A DNA stretch of 64,000 nucleotides from Chitinophagaceae bacterium (GTDB lineage Bacteria > Bacteroidota > Bacteroidia > Chitinophagales > Chitinophagaceae): contig JADBXR010000010.1 in assembly GCA_020403425.1 (NCBI GenBank), positions 1 through 64,000 of the forward strand, in the 5' to 3' direction. Below, piece by piece: positions 26,838-36,035 of this stretch (its first letter is position 1; each line of letters starts with the position of its first letter). Both the position numbers and the translations under genes were made by a program. The notes beneath the pieces are model-generated. The model worked only from the letters and a program-made list of their open reading frames with translations. It made no database searches and was not told the DNA's origin.

Positions 26838-28415
26838 ATGGTAGACATTAAACCCGACGAAATATCAGCGATACTGAGGCAGCAGCTCAGCAACTTCAAT
26901 GCCTCCGCTGAATTGGAAGAAGTGGGTACCGTATTGCAGGTGGGTGACGGTATCGCCCGTGTGTATGGCCTGAATGGCGTACGCAGTGGTGAGCTGGTAG
27001 AATTTGAGAATGGTGTGAAAGCCATTGCCCTTAACCTGGAAGAAGACAATGTGGGTGTGGTATTGATGGGTGAAGGCGGTGAGATCAAAGAAGGCGCCAA
27101 AGTTAAAAGAACCGGCCAGATCGCTTCTATCAAAGTAGGCGAAGGTGTGGTAGGCCGTGTGATCAACACACTGGGCGAACCCATCGATGGTAAAGGTCCT
27201 TTGACTGGTGAACTGTACGAGATGCCGCTGGAGCGTAAAGCACCGGGTGTTATCTACCGTGAGCCGGTAAAAGAGCCACTGCAGACCGGTATCAAAGCGA
27301 TCGATGCGATGATCCCTGTGGGTCGTGGTCAGCGTGAGCTGGTGATCGGCGACCGCCAGACCGGTAAAACCGCTATCTGTGTGGATACCATCATCAACCA
27401 GAAAGAATTTTATGATGCAGGTAACCCTGTATACTGTATTTATGTAGCTGTAGGCCAGAAAGCGTCTACTGTTGCCGGTGTAATGAAGACCTTGGCCGAC
27501 AACGGTGCGATGGCATATACCACTATCGTGTCTGCTTCTGCTTCTGATCCTGCTCCGCTGCAGTTCTATGCTCCTTTTGCCGGTGCTGCTATCGGTGAGT
27601 TCTTCCGCGATACCGGTCGTCCTGCGCTGATCATCTATGATGACCTGTCCAAGCAGGCGGTAGCCTACCGTGAGGTTTCCCTGCTGCTGAGAAGGCCTCC
27701 GGGACGGGAAGCTTATCCTGGTGACGTATTCTATCTGCACAGCCGTTTGCTGGAAAGGGCTGCGAAAGTGATCGCGAACGATGAGGTTGCTAAGAACATG
27801 AACGACCTGCCCGCATCCATCAAACACCTGGTAAAGGGTGGTGGATCACTGACCGCATTGCCGATCATTGAAACACAGGCTGGTGACGTATCTGCCTATA
27901 TCCCTACCAACGTGATCTCGATCACCGACGGTCAGATCTTCCTGGAAGGTAACCTGTTCAACGCAGGTATCCGTCCGGCGATCAACGTGGGTATCTCTGT
28001 AAGCCGTGTGGGTGGTAACGCGCAGATCAAATCCATGAAAAAAGTGGCAGGTACCCTGAAACTCGACCAGGCCCTGTACCGCGAGTTGGAAGCGTTCTCT
28101 AAATTCGGTGGCGACCTGGATGCTGCTACCAAGAACGTGATCGATAAAGGTGCCCGTAACGTGGAAGTGCTGAAACAGGCGCAGTATTCACCTATGACCG
28201 TGGAAAAACAGGTAGCGATCATTTACCTGGGTACACAGGGTCTGCTGAAAGAAGTAGCGGTAAGTAAGGTGAAAGAGTTTGAATCACATTTCCTCACGGA
28301 TATGGAGAACAAACTGCCCGATGTACTGGCTGAATTCAAGAAAGGACAACTGAATGATGAGAGTCTGGCCAAGATGGTGAACCTTGCCAAAGGTTTGATG
28401 GCGCAGTACAAATAA
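26838..28415 (+). CDS. atpA: ATP synthase F1 subunit alpha
   Basis: Non-catalytic nucleotide-binding subunit of F1. The 525-aa protein has the N-terminal beta barrel, P-loop GDRQTGKT (about 174-181), the AIVYDDLSKQ-type segment ([15 protein letters not shown]), the arginine-finger region ([13 protein letters not shown]) and the C-terminal helical domain. A strong terminator follows at once, so atpG, which follows atpA in most bacterial atp operons, is missing here. atpD and atpC are also absent. Confidence 0.98.
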   Translation: MVDIKPDEISAILRQQLSNFNASAELEEVGTVLQVGDGIARVYGLNGVRSGELVEFENGVKAIALNLEEDNVGVVLMGEGGEIKEGAKVKRTGQIASIKVGEGVVGRVINTLGEPIDGKGPLTGELYEMPLERKAPGVIYREPVKEPLQTGIKAIDAMIPVGRGQRELVIGDRQTGKTAICVDTIINQKEFYDAGNPVYCIYVAVGQKASTVAGVMKTLADNGAMAYTTIVSASASDPAPLQFYAPFAGAAIGEFFRDTGRPALIIYDDLSKQAVAYREVSLLLRRPPGREAYPGDVFYLHSRLLERAAKVIANDEVAKNMNDLPASIKHLVKGGGSLTALPIIETQAGDVSAYIPTNVISITDGQIFLEGNLFNAGIRPAINVGISVSRVGGNAQIKSMKKVAGTLKLDQALYRELEAFSKFGGDLDAATKNVIDKGARNVEVLKQAQYSPMTVEKQVAIIYLGTQGLLKEVAVSKVKEFESHFLTDMENKLPDVLAEFKKGQLNDESLAKMVNLAKGLMAQYK

Positions 28416-28451
28416 GCATTAGATTCCTTACAAGATCGAACGAAAATAAGG

Positions 28452-28475
28452 CGGCCCCAAACGGGGCCGTTTTTT
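28452..28475 (+). terminator. Intrinsic terminator after atpA
   Basis: CGGCCCC (28452-28458), loop AAAC, GGGGCCG (28463-28469), then TTTTTT. It ends the atp transcript 37 nt after the atpA stop. Confidence 0.95.
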
Positions 28476-28653
28476 GTTGGAGGGATAGACGAGTAGATCC
28501 TTTTATATCTAATTGAGTCAATTTTTGGCATGGCAAACATTGTATAATCAGTCTTATTTAATTGGTAAACAATTAGTTATTTAAATCTTATGCCGCTCAT
28601 CCTTTTTACTGGGTATTTTGGTTTGATAATTTGGTTTATAAAATAAACTACTC

Positions 28654-28661
28654 TACGTTTG
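28654..28661 (+). promoter_or_regulatory. Promoter for the TonB-receptor cluster
   Basis: The -7 element TACGTTTG lies 21 nt before the ATG at 28683, with a TTG at 28631-28633 leaving a 20-bp spacer. This agrees with the Bacteroidota TTG / TAnnTTTG pattern and is the most complete promoter seen in the window. The remaining 28476-28630 interval shows nothing else. Confidence 0.65.
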
Positions 28662-28682
28662 TGGTCGCAAATCCAAACGACC

Positions 28683-30890
28683 ATGAAACACCTGACCGTA
28701 GCATTTCTTTTGATCTTCTCAGCGGTTGTTACCAACGCACAGGTACTGATTAGCGGTACCGTTAAAGACAACCGGGGCCGTGTGATAGCCGGAGCCAGTA
28801 TTGCCGTAAAGGGATCTTATGATGGAGGGGTAAGTGACTCAACCAGCCGGTTCTCATTCAAAACGTTTGAAAAGGGGGCGCAGGTGATCGTGGTTTCCAG
28901 TATCGGCTACAAGCTGGCTGAGCAGGCGGTTACCATTGACAAGGATCCGATCGATGTCAATTTTATGCTGAAGGAAGAAGTGAGTGAGTTAAAAGCCGTT
29001 ACGGTAACTGCCGGGAGTTTTGAAGCCGGGGATAAAAAAAGAGCGGCCACTGTATTGAGTTCACTGGATGTGGTTACTACGGGTGGTGCGAATGCAGATA
29101 TTTCTGCCGTGGTGAAAACCCTGCCTGGTGCGCAGCAGGTAGGCGAGCAGGAAGGTTTGTTTGTAAGGGGAGGTGCGGGTTACGAGACCAAACAATTCAT
29201 TGACGGCACCATGGTGAACAATCCCTTTTTCAGCAGTGTGCCGGACATTGCACAGCGGGGACGTTTCTCCCCGTTCCTGTTCAAGGGGACCGTATTCAGT
29301 ACAGGTGGTTATTCTGCTTTGTATGGTCAGGCATTATCCTCCGCATTGATACTGGAAAGCGTGGATGTTCCGGAACGTTCCGAAGCCAGCCTTTCCATCT
29401 CTCCCATTTTTCTGGGAGCCGGTATTCAGAAAGTGGCCAGTGATAAAAAGTCATCCTGGGGTATGCGCTATGATTATACCAACCTGGCCGCTTATTTCAA
29501 AGTGGTGAAACAGACGCCGGATTATTTTACCGTTCCTGAGTACCATGCTGCAGATGCCAATTTCCGTATCAAAACAAAAAAAGGCGGTATTGTAAAATAC
29601 TACACTACTTTTTCAGCTAACCGGCTGGGCTTACGAAGACCCAATATAGATGAACCATCATTGAAAAATGCTTTCGGGCTGAAAAACACCAACTGGTACC
29701 AGAACCTGAGCTGGAGAGAGAACCTGGGCAATGGCTGGAAGATGAACCTGGGACTGAGTTACAGCACTGATCACAATGAGATCCTTAACCAGGTACAGGA
29801 CCAGCAGAACCGTATGGTCGCTACGGGATCTGTGTGGATCGACAGCACGAACTTTACCCTGACCACAAGGGCGGACCTGAGTCAGCTGAAAGCCGTGTTC
29901 GATAAAAGACTGAGCGGTATCAGTGTGGTCCGTTTTGGTGGAGAGTACCTATACAGTTATAACAAGTCACTATATAATCAATACAGCGGTCTTCTGCCGG
30001 ATCATTTCAAAGCGCTGTTCAGCGAAGCGGACCTGTATATCACCAATGACCTGGCTGCAAAGGCCGGTGTTCGTTTTGAGCAGTCTTCCATCATCAGCAA
30101 GGCCAACATCGCGCCCCGTTTATCGCTGGCCTATAAAACAGGTCGCGGCGGACAGATGAGTATCGCTTATGGGATCTTTTATCAGAAGCCGGAGAATAGC
30201 TACCTGAACGCCACTACGCGTTTTGGTTATACAAAAGCGACGCATTACATCATCAACTATATCAGGAACACCACATTGCAGACTTTCCGTGTGGAAGCCT
30301 TCTATAAAAAATATGATGACCTTGTAAAAACCTATCCTTCTTACGATAACAGCGGCAGTGGTTATGCCAAGGGGCTGGAACTGTACTGGAGAGATAAAAA
30401 AACATTCAGTGGATTGGATTACTGGATCAGTTACTCTTATCTCGATACCAAACGCGACTACCTGAATTACCCGCAACAACTGCAGCCCAATTTCGCCGCG
30501 GATCATACGGCCTCACTGGTATTGAAAAGATTTGTGAGCAGTATCAATGCCGGGTTCAATTTCACCTATTCCTATGCCAGTCGCAGACCTTACTATTTCA
30601 TGGTGAAGAATGGCAACAAATACGATATCGCCGACAGGGGTACGACCATAGATTATCATTCGCTTGGCTTCAGTATGAATTACCTGGCTTCCATGGGAAA
30701 AGCTTACGGGGTATTTGTATTGTCTGTGACCAATGTATTTAACCAGAATCAGGTATTCGGTTATAATTATTCACACGATGGCGCCCGCAAAGAAGCGATC
30801 ACTCCTGCAGCACCCCGTTTCATTTTCCTGGGGCTCTTCCTCAGCTGGGGTGTAGACCGGCGACAGGACGCGATCAACAGCAATCTTTAA
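28683..30890 (+). CDS. TonB-dependent outer-membrane receptor
   Basis: Outer-membrane beta barrel for energised uptake. From the ATG at 28683 it is 735 aa. A signal peptide (1-20, ending VTNAQ) is followed by a carboxypeptidase-regulatory-like beta sandwich (about 22-100, VLISGTVKDNRGRVIAGASIAV), a plug domain (about 115-230, DISAVVKTLPGAQQVGEQEGLFVRGG) and a barrel rich in aromatic strands. No SusD homologue follows, so it is not a typical SusCD polysaccharide system. The substrate is unknown. It is followed within 30 bp by a small secreted protein. Confidence 0.93.
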   Translation: MKHLTVAFLLIFSAVVTNAQVLISGTVKDNRGRVIAGASIAVKGSYDGGVSDSTSRFSFKTFEKGAQVIVVSSIGYKLAEQAVTIDKDPIDVNFMLKEEVSELKAVTVTAGSFEAGDKKRAATVLSSLDVVTTGGANADISAVVKTLPGAQQVGEQEGLFVRGGAGYETKQFIDGTMVNNPFFSSVPDIAQRGRFSPFLFKGTVFSTGGYSALYGQALSSALILESVDVPERSEASLSISPIFLGAGIQKVASDKKSSWGMRYDYTNLAAYFKVVKQTPDYFTVPEYHAADANFRIKTKKGGIVKYYTTFSANRLGLRRPNIDEPSLKNAFGLKNTNWYQNLSWRENLGNGWKMNLGLSYSTDHNEILNQVQDQQNRMVATGSVWIDSTNFTLTTRADLSQLKAVFDKRLSGISVVRFGGEYLYSYNKSLYNQYSGLLPDHFKALFSEADLYITNDLAAKAGVRFEQSSIISKANIAPRLSLAYKTGRGGQMSIAYGIFYQKPENSYLNATTRFGYTKATHYIINYIRNTTLQTFRVEAFYKKYDDLVKTYPSYDNSGSGYAKGLELYWRDKKTFSGLDYWISYSYLDTKRDYLNYPQQLQPNFAADHTASLVLKRFVSSINAGFNFTYSYASRRPYYFMVKNGNKYDIADRGTTIDYHSLGFSMNYLASMGKAYGVFVLSVTNVFNQNQVFGYNYSHDGARKEAITPAAPRFIFLGLFLSWGVDRRQDAINSNL

Positions 30891-30920
30891 AAAATTCATT
30901 CACTCATTAAACAATCAACC

Positions 30921-31550
30921 ATGAAACAACTACTCATCATCATCAGCATGTTCTTTGCAGGTATGGCTGCCGCTCAAACCAAATATGAATCGGCCATGAC
31001 CAGGGGGCTGGAACAATTCAAAGCGGCAAAGACCGCGGAGGAGATGACGACGGTCTCATCTTTTTTCGAAAGGATCGGCGATGCGGAAAAAGATAAATGG
31101 CTTCCTTATTATTACGCAGCACAGGCTAATTATATGACAGCCTGGATGAACCCAAAAGCGGACAAGGATAAAGTGGCTGAAAAAAGCAATGATCTTATCA
31201 GTAAGGCGGAAGCGCTGGAAGCCAACAATTCTGAACTGTTCTGCCTGCGCCAGATGACGGCTACCCTGCAAATGATCGTAGACCCCATGAGCAGGTGGCA
31301 AAGCTACGGTACACAGGCCAGCAATGCCATTGAAAATGCGATCAAGGCCGATCCTAAAAATCCGAGATGTTATTACCTGAAAGGACAAAGCCTCATGAAT
31401 ACGCCGGAAGCTTTTGGCGGAGGAAAAGCCGTGGCCAAAAAGCTGTTTGAAAAAGCGGTGGAACTGTATAAGGATTTTCAGCCGGCCTCCCCGCTGCATC
31501 CCAACTGGGGTAAAGCGGAATCTGAGAAGTTATTGGCAGCCTGTCAGTAA
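30921..31550 (+). CDS. Secreted helical (TPR-like) hypothetical protein
   Basis: A 209-aa protein with a clear signal peptide (MKQLLIIISMFFAGMAAAQ, cleavage near residue 19) and a helical, repeat-like mature part (e.g. WLPYYYAAQANYMTAWM, AIKADPKNPRCYYLKGQSLM) with TPR-type spacing. It lies 30 bp after the TonB receptor and probably shares its transcript, which then ends at the hairpin at 31646. It may be a periplasmic partner of the receptor; no enzymatic motif is visible. Confidence 0.75.
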   Translation: MKQLLIIISMFFAGMAAAQTKYESAMTRGLEQFKAAKTAEEMTTVSSFFERIGDAEKDKWLPYYYAAQANYMTAWMNPKADKDKVAEKSNDLISKAEALEANNSELFCLRQMTATLQMIVDPMSRWQSYGTQASNAIENAIKADPKNPRCYYLKGQSLMNTPEAFGGGKAVAKKLFEKAVELYKDFQPASPLHPNWGKAESEKLLAACQ

Positions 31551-31645
31551 ACTGCCGTTCTCTGTGCGGTACAGGAAGAAATGTTCTGTTATCTTTAACC
31601 AGAGATGAAGGACGCTTTTGATCACAGGACCCATAAAATACCTTG

Positions 31646-31684
31646 CCAAACTGCCCGTTGACAACCGGCAGTTTGGTTATTTTG
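31646..31684 (+). terminator. Intrinsic terminator after the TPR-like gene
   Basis: CCAAACTGCC (31646-31655) pairs with GGCAGTTTGG (31667-31676), with an inner GTT/AAC pairing, followed by TTATTTTG. It divides the receptor pair from the membrane-protein genes. Confidence 0.75.
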
Positions 31685-31714
31685 TGATCCTGGGAAAATG
31701 TTTAAAACAAACCT

Positions 31715-32317
31715 ATGCAACCAGACAAAGAGTTCTCGCCACAGGACAGCCTTGCATTGATCCAGACCATGATCAGCAAGACCAAAGATTCTTTTGCGGA
31801 CAATACTTTTTACTTCCTGTTTTGGGGGTGGCTGGTGTTCGGCTGCTCTTTAGTAAGTTATTCGCTGAAAGTGTTATTGCATTATCCCAATCATTATTTT
31901 ATCTGGTGGTTGATACCTGTTGGAGGCGTGATTACCTGGGTCTATGGGGCAAGACAGGCCAAAAAGGAAAGGGTAAAGTCTTTTGTGGATGAGGCACTGG
32001 ATCATGTGTGGCTGGGTGTCGGACTCGCTTTTTTTGTATTGGTACTGGTAAATGTATTGGGTAGCCAGACCTGGCAGACGGCGTTTACCTATTATATCCT
32101 TCTGTATGGGATCGGTACCTTTGTGACCGGCAACCTGATCCGGTTTAAACCGTTGGTGCTGGGTGGACTGATTAATTTTGTACTGGCGGTCGTTTCTGTC
32201 CGATTTGGTTATGATAGCCAGTTATTGATCGGCGCATTGGCCATACTGATCAGTTACATCATTCCGGGCCATCTGTTACGAGCAAGGCTTCAAAAAAACA
32301 CATCACAACATGCCTGA
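31715..32317 (+). CDS. Six-helix membrane protein, first of a paralogous pair
   Basis: A 200-aa integral membrane protein. A soluble N-terminal helix (about 10-27, QDSLALIQTMISKTKDSF) precedes about six transmembrane segments (FYFLFWGWLVFGCSLVSY, YFIWWLIPVGGVITWVY, VWLGVGLAFFVLVLVNVLG and others). The last residues are basic. It resembles the next gene in order of elements and in the N-terminal helix, so the two are probably paralogues from a tandem duplication. They overlap by 8 bp. The family is not recognised. Confidence 0.72.
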   Translation: MQPDKEFSPQDSLALIQTMISKTKDSFADNTFYFLFWGWLVFGCSLVSYSLKVLLHYPNHYFIWWLIPVGGVITWVYGARQAKKERVKSFVDEALDHVWLGVGLAFFVLVLVNVLGSQTWQTAFTYYILLYGIGTFVTGNLIRFKPLVLGGLINFVLAVVSVRFGYDSQLLIGALAILISYIIPGHLLRARLQKNTSQHA

Positions 32318-33002
32318 CCAGAACCAGATCACAGAAAAAGAAAGTATAGAGATCATCACCAGTATGATCCAGAAGGCCAAAGGGAGTTACCATGAAACCG
32401 GTATCGGTCCGATACTGTGGGGGGCGGTTGTGTCGTTCGCCAGCTTTGTTAGTTTCCTGCAGATGAAATACGGATTCTCCATCGGATTTGATGTGTGGCT
32501 GTTGGTGCTCTTTGCCATCATTCCTCAGATCATGATCTCGGTCCGCGAGAAAAGAAGCGGCGGTGTAAAAAAATATGAGGATGATGCGCTGGATACCGTA
32601 TGGCTGGTGTTCGGCATCTCTTTGTTTTGCCTGATCGTTTATCGGAATGCCATTCCTTCCGTGACCACACGGCTGATCGCTGATGAAGGTTGGCAGATGA
32701 TGAAACATTATACGGATGGATCAAAGCCGGACGAACCTTTAACACCGTTTGTTCCCAGTTTTTACTCCATCTATATCATGCTGTATGCATTTCCAACGCT
32801 GGTGACCGGCCTGGTGAAGAAGTACAAACCCATGACCTACGGAGCCCTCCTTTCATATTGCCTCTTTGTCATATCTTGTTTTACCACTTCGTGGAATGAT
32901 ATGTTACTGGGTGCCATTGCCGCCATGGTATGCTGGTTGATACCGGGCATTCTCCTCAGAAGAAAATACCTGGCGCAAAAAAATGCCAATGTGAATGTTT
33001 AA
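32310..33002 (+). CDS. Membrane protein, second of a paralogous pair
   Basis: A 230-aa protein built like its neighbour: N-terminal helix EIITSMIQKAKGSYHETG, then five to six membrane helices (GPILWGAVVSFASFVSFL, VWLLVLFAIIPQIMIS, YSIYIMLYAFPTLVTGLV, MLLGAIAAMVCWLIPGILL). A ~30-residue soluble loop sits mid-protein (about 110-150). Both of its ends overlap neighbours by 8 bp, indicating translational coupling with the upstream paralogue and the downstream regulator. The function is unknown; sensing or anti-regulator roles are conceivable because of the coupling to a DNA-binding protein. Confidence 0.72.
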   Translation: MPDQNQITEKESIEIITSMIQKAKGSYHETGIGPILWGAVVSFASFVSFLQMKYGFSIGFDVWLLVLFAIIPQIMISVREKRSGGVKKYEDDALDTVWLVFGISLFCLIVYRNAIPSVTTRLIADEGWQMMKHYTDGSKPDEPLTPFVPSFYSIYIMLYAFPTLVTGLVKKYKPMTYGALLSYCLFVISCFTTSWNDMLLGAIAAMVCWLIPGILLRRKYLAQKNANVNV

Positions 33003-33288
33003 AGAACTGGATCCCATATTGCATTCCCAGCTTCGCCTTGCGGTGATGAGCCTGCTGATTGGGGTAAAGGAGGCGGATTTCACTTTTATCCGTGAGAAAA
33101 CCAATGCCACAGCGGGCAACCTCAGTGTGCAGGTGCAGAAACTGAAAGATGCCGGGTATATTGAAGTGGTGAAACAGTTCAAGGATAATTATCCCCTCAC
33201 TACCTGTAAGATCACTCCCAAGGGCATCGAAGCTTTTGATGCCTATGTGAAGGCTTTACAACAGTATTTACAGGTGGGGAAGGGGTGA
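32995..33288 (+). CDS. Winged-helix transcriptional regulator
   Basis: A 97-aa single-domain DNA-binding protein of the small winged-helix type found beside ABC-2 transporters. It begins LDPILHSQLRLAVMSLLIG, then has a recognition-helix region (FIREKTNATAGNLSVQVQKLKDAGYIEVVKQF) and a wing (PLTTCKITPKGIEAF). It overlaps the membrane gene by 8 bp. Its stop codon TGA at 33286-33288 lies within the first heptamer of element C. It probably controls this cluster, possibly the ABC genes beyond element C. Confidence 0.85.
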   Translation: MFKELDPILHSQLRLAVMSLLIGVKEADFTFIREKTNATAGNLSVQVQKLKDAGYIEVVKQFKDNYPLTTCKITPKGIEAFDAYVKALQQYLQVGKG

Positions 33289-33391
33289 GCCGTCAATTGT
33301 CAATCGTGAATGGTGAGTGATCAGTAGTAAGTCAATACCGTCAGTACGTCATCCCCTTATTGACTCACGACTGCCCCCCCCACTACTCACG
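33285..33391. repeat. Degenerate heptamer element C
   Basis: From 33285 seven heptamer-like words follow in register: GTGAGCC, GTCAATT, GTCAATC, GTGAATG, GTGAGTG, ATCAGTA, GTAAGTC. The right side (33359-33391) has TATTGACTCACGACTG, a C-run and ACTACTCACGCC. The arms pair only partly, so this looks like an older copy. It fills the gap between the regulator and the ABC gene. Confidence 0.7.
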
Positions 33392-33431
33392 CCTCCTGAA
33401 AACATTCAGCTTCCTGTCTGAACCTCTTACC

Positions 33432-33439
33432 TACCTTTG
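33432..33439 (+). promoter_or_regulatory. TAnnTTTG -7 element for the ABC-2 operon
   Basis: TACCTTTG, 15 nt before the ATG at 33455. The ORF-track start at 33437 falls inside the element, supporting 33455. Confidence 0.55.
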
Positions 33440-33454
33440 GTGTTATACTATCAC

Positions 33455-34390
33455 ATGCAACCCATTGTAAACGTAACCGGGCTTACCAAACAGTTCAACA
33501 ACCTGACCGCCGTTCAGGATCTTTCCTTTTCGGTATATGAAGGAGACGTATACGGTTTTCTGGGACAAAACGGTGCCGGCAAGAGTACCACCATCCGTAT
33601 GCTGTTAAGTCTGATCAGACCCGGCAGCGGCAAGATAGAGATATTCGGCAGGGACCTGCAGCATTACCGGAATGAGATATTGACACAGGTGGGTGCGGTC
33701 ATTGAGAAACCGGATGTCTATAAATACCTTTCTGCTTATGAGAACCTGAAACTGTTCGCAAGACTGAGTGGGATCAGGGCCACCGATACCCGCCTGATGG
33801 AGCAGTTAGAACAGGTAGGCCTGGCGGGTCGTGCAAAAGATACGGTCAAGACCTTCTCGCAGGGCATGAAACAGCGGCTGGGTATTGCCATAGCGCTGGT
33901 ACATGATCCCAAACTGATCATACTGGATGAACCCACCAACGGACTGGACCCACAGGGTATAGCCGATATCCGTAATCTGATCCTTCATTTGAGCCGCGAC
34001 CTCAAAAAGACGGTGATCGTATCCTCACACCTGTTAAGTGAGATAGAGCAAGTGGCCACACGCGTGCTGATCATCGACAAAGGCAAAAAGATCGTGGAAG
34101 GAAGTGCGCAGGAACTGTTCGACCCATCACAAACGCTTGTGGCATTACAAACATTGAATCATACGGGTGCATGGCAAAAACTGCAGAACAGCAAATGGTC
34201 TGAAAACCTCCAGCAGCAAAGGGGTATGGTCATTCTGCTGAAGCTGGACCGTGACCAGATACCTCAGTTCCACCGGGATCTGGTAGCTATGGATATTGAA
34301 CTGGTATCACTGGAACCCAGGCATTCACTGGAAGATTATTTTTTACAAGTAACATCGGGCAACCAACATGTGGACACTTATACAGATTGA
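33455..34390 (+). CDS. ABC-2 transporter ATP-binding protein
   Basis: ATPase of a two-gene ABC-2 system. From the ATG at 33455 it is 311 aa with Walker A GQNGAGKST, Q-loop region, signature FSQGMKQRLGIA, Walker B LIILDEPTNGLDPQG and the switch His in VSSHLLSE. A ~90-residue C-terminal extension is typical of the DrrA/NatA-like group. It overlaps the permease gene by 23 bp, so the two are translationally coupled. Confidence 0.94.
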   Translation: MQPIVNVTGLTKQFNNLTAVQDLSFSVYEGDVYGFLGQNGAGKSTTIRMLLSLIRPGSGKIEIFGRDLQHYRNEILTQVGAVIEKPDVYKYLSAYENLKLFARLSGIRATDTRLMEQLEQVGLAGRAKDTVKTFSQGMKQRLGIAIALVHDPKLIILDEPTNGLDPQGIADIRNLILHLSRDLKKTVIVSSHLLSEIEQVATRVLIIDKGKKIVEGSAQELFDPSQTLVALQTLNHTGAWQKLQNSKWSENLQQQRGMVILLKLDRDQIPQFHRDLVAMDIELVSLEPRHSLEDYFLQVTSGNQHVDTYTD

Positions 34391-35243
34391 GTTATTCAAG
34401 ATATTCCGCAGGCCCCGGACCTATATTGCATTCGCAGCGATCACGGGACTAATCGGGATCATCCAGTTCGGCCTGAAACTGGACGGGGATTCCTATGTGG
34501 AATTCATGATGCGTGATATCAATTCCTCGATCACCGTAGAGGGAAAGATCCTGAACGGTTACCAGGTCTGTTATATCGTTCTGCAGATACTGCTGGTGCA
34601 TGTACCCCTGCTGATCGCACTGGTAGCGGCAGATATGATTTCGGGAGAAGCCAATATGGGCACACTCCGACTGATGCTTACCAAACCCATCAGCCGCACA
34701 CGTTTCCTACTGGCCAAGTTCCTGGCCACTGTAGCGTATACTTTATTGCTGCTGATCTGGCTGGCCGTGATGGCATTGTTCGTGAACATGCTCATCTTTG
34801 GTACGGACGACCTGTTCCTGATGAAATCGCAATACGTGGTGCTCCTGAAAGAGAATGATATTTTCTGGCGGTATGTATGGGCTTTTGGTTTTGCAGCATT
34901 GGCCATGACCACGGTCGCATCGCTGGGTTTTCTCTTTTCGCTGTTCGCGGAAAACTCCATCGGACCCATTGTGGCCACCATGAGTGTGATCATTTTCTTC
35001 ACCATCCTGAGTACACTTAATATCCCCATATTCAATGCAATAAAACCATTTCTGTTCACCACGCACATGATCGGGTGGAAGGAATTCTTTGATATCAGGG
35101 TAAATGAGGCCAATGAGGCCATTGTAGGCAGCATACAGAACCCGGACAGGATCCTGCGCTCTGCCATAGTGCTGGTAGTGCATATAGTAGGGTTTGTAAC
35201 AGCAGCCATCTGGATGTTCCGTAAAAAAGATATATTGAGTTAA
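34368..35243 (+). CDS. ABC-2 transporter permease
   Basis: A 291-aa permease with six membrane segments: a first one near 15-35, a periplasmic loop, then helices around 65-85 (LQILLVHVPLLIALVAADMI), 120-145, 165-190, 200-220 and 260-285. The motif GEANMGTLRLMLTKPISRTRFLLAK is the usual cytoplasmic coupling segment of ABC-2 permeases. With the preceding ATPase it forms one exporter or membrane-remodelling complex. The substrate is unknown. Confidence 0.92.
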   Translation: MWTLIQIELFKIFRRPRTYIAFAAITGLIGIIQFGLKLDGDSYVEFMMRDINSSITVEGKILNGYQVCYIVLQILLVHVPLLIALVAADMISGEANMGTLRLMLTKPISRTRFLLAKFLATVAYTLLLLIWLAVMALFVNMLIFGTDDLFLMKSQYVVLLKENDIFWRYVWAFGFAALAMTTVASLGFLFSLFAENSIGPIVATMSVIIFFTILSTLNIPIFNAIKPFLFTTHMIGWKEFFDIRVNEANEAIVGSIQNPDRILRSAIVLVVHIVGFVTAAIWMFRKKDILS

Positions 35244-35281
35244 TCATTCAATCAGGGCTTTGGCCTTGTAAAGAAGTGTAT

Positions 35282-35983
35282 ATGTTTAGATCGATAAGCT
35301 ATTTTCTCGTTGTAGTGGCCGGTTCACTGTCATTGACCGTACAGGCGCAGGATATGACAGGACTGATCAGCAAGGTAAAGGCCAAACTTGACCAGGTAAA
35401 CGATTATGAGGCAGATGGACGGATGAAGACGGACGTTGCTTTTATCAAGGCGCCGGTTGGTAAAGTGAAAGTATATTACAAGAAACCCAATAAGTTCCGC
35501 CTGAAAAAGGATGGAGGCATTTCACTGTTGCCCAGGGGTGGGGTGTCGGTAAATATGAATTCGATCATCGCTACTGCAGATTTCATTGCACTGGCCGCAG
35601 GTGAGGCATCTGTGGGTGGTACAAAGACCAAAGTGGTGAAATTGCTGCCTGCCAATGAAAGCAACGATATCGTGCTCACCACCATGTATATTGACGAGGC
35701 GAATTTATTGGTAAGAAAAGCGGTCACTACCACCAAAGAGAACGGAACGTATGAGATCGAGATGAGTTATGGACAATTCAGTAATTATGGACTTCCTGAT
35801 AAAGTGGTCTTTAGTTTCAATACCAAGGATTATAAATTGCCCAAAGGCATTACACTGGAGTTCGATGATACGGAAAAGGAACTGACAGAGGCCGAAAAGA
35901 TCAGGAACAAAAAGGGCAGGGTAGAGATCAGTTATTCCAATTATGTGGTGAACAAGGGCGTTCCCGATTCGGTATTCAAATAA
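35282..35983 (+). CDS. LolA-like periplasmic lipoprotein-carrier family protein
   Basis: A 233-aa secreted protein: signal peptide about 1-24 (ending LTVQAQ), then a LolA/RseB-like half-barrel pattern (MTGLISKVKAKLDQVNDYEADGRMKTDV, VKVYYKKPNKFRLKK). The start is ATG at 35282 rather than the GTG at 35276. It follows the permease by 38 bp and probably shares its operon, which hints that the ABC-2 system works on a lipid or lipoprotein. It is not the canonical LolA in sequence, so the role is inferred from fold-like pattern and context. Confidence 0.75.
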   Translation: MFRSISYFLVVVAGSLSLTVQAQDMTGLISKVKAKLDQVNDYEADGRMKTDVAFIKAPVGKVKVYYKKPNKFRLKKDGGISLLPRGGVSVNMNSIIATADFIALAAGEASVGGTKTKVVKLLPANESNDIVLTTMYIDEANLLVRKAVTTTKENGTYEIEMSYGQFSNYGLPDKVVFSFNTKDYKLPKGITLEFDDTEKELTEAEKIRNKKGRVEISYSNYVVNKGVPDSVFK

Positions 35984-36035
35984 AACAGGCTGATCAGATA
36001 CACTTTTACAGCGAAACCAGCAGTTGCCATCAGTA

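Noticed and set aside
26865-27827. 320-aa minus-strand ORF
   Set aside because: Antisense shadow of atpA without recognisable features.
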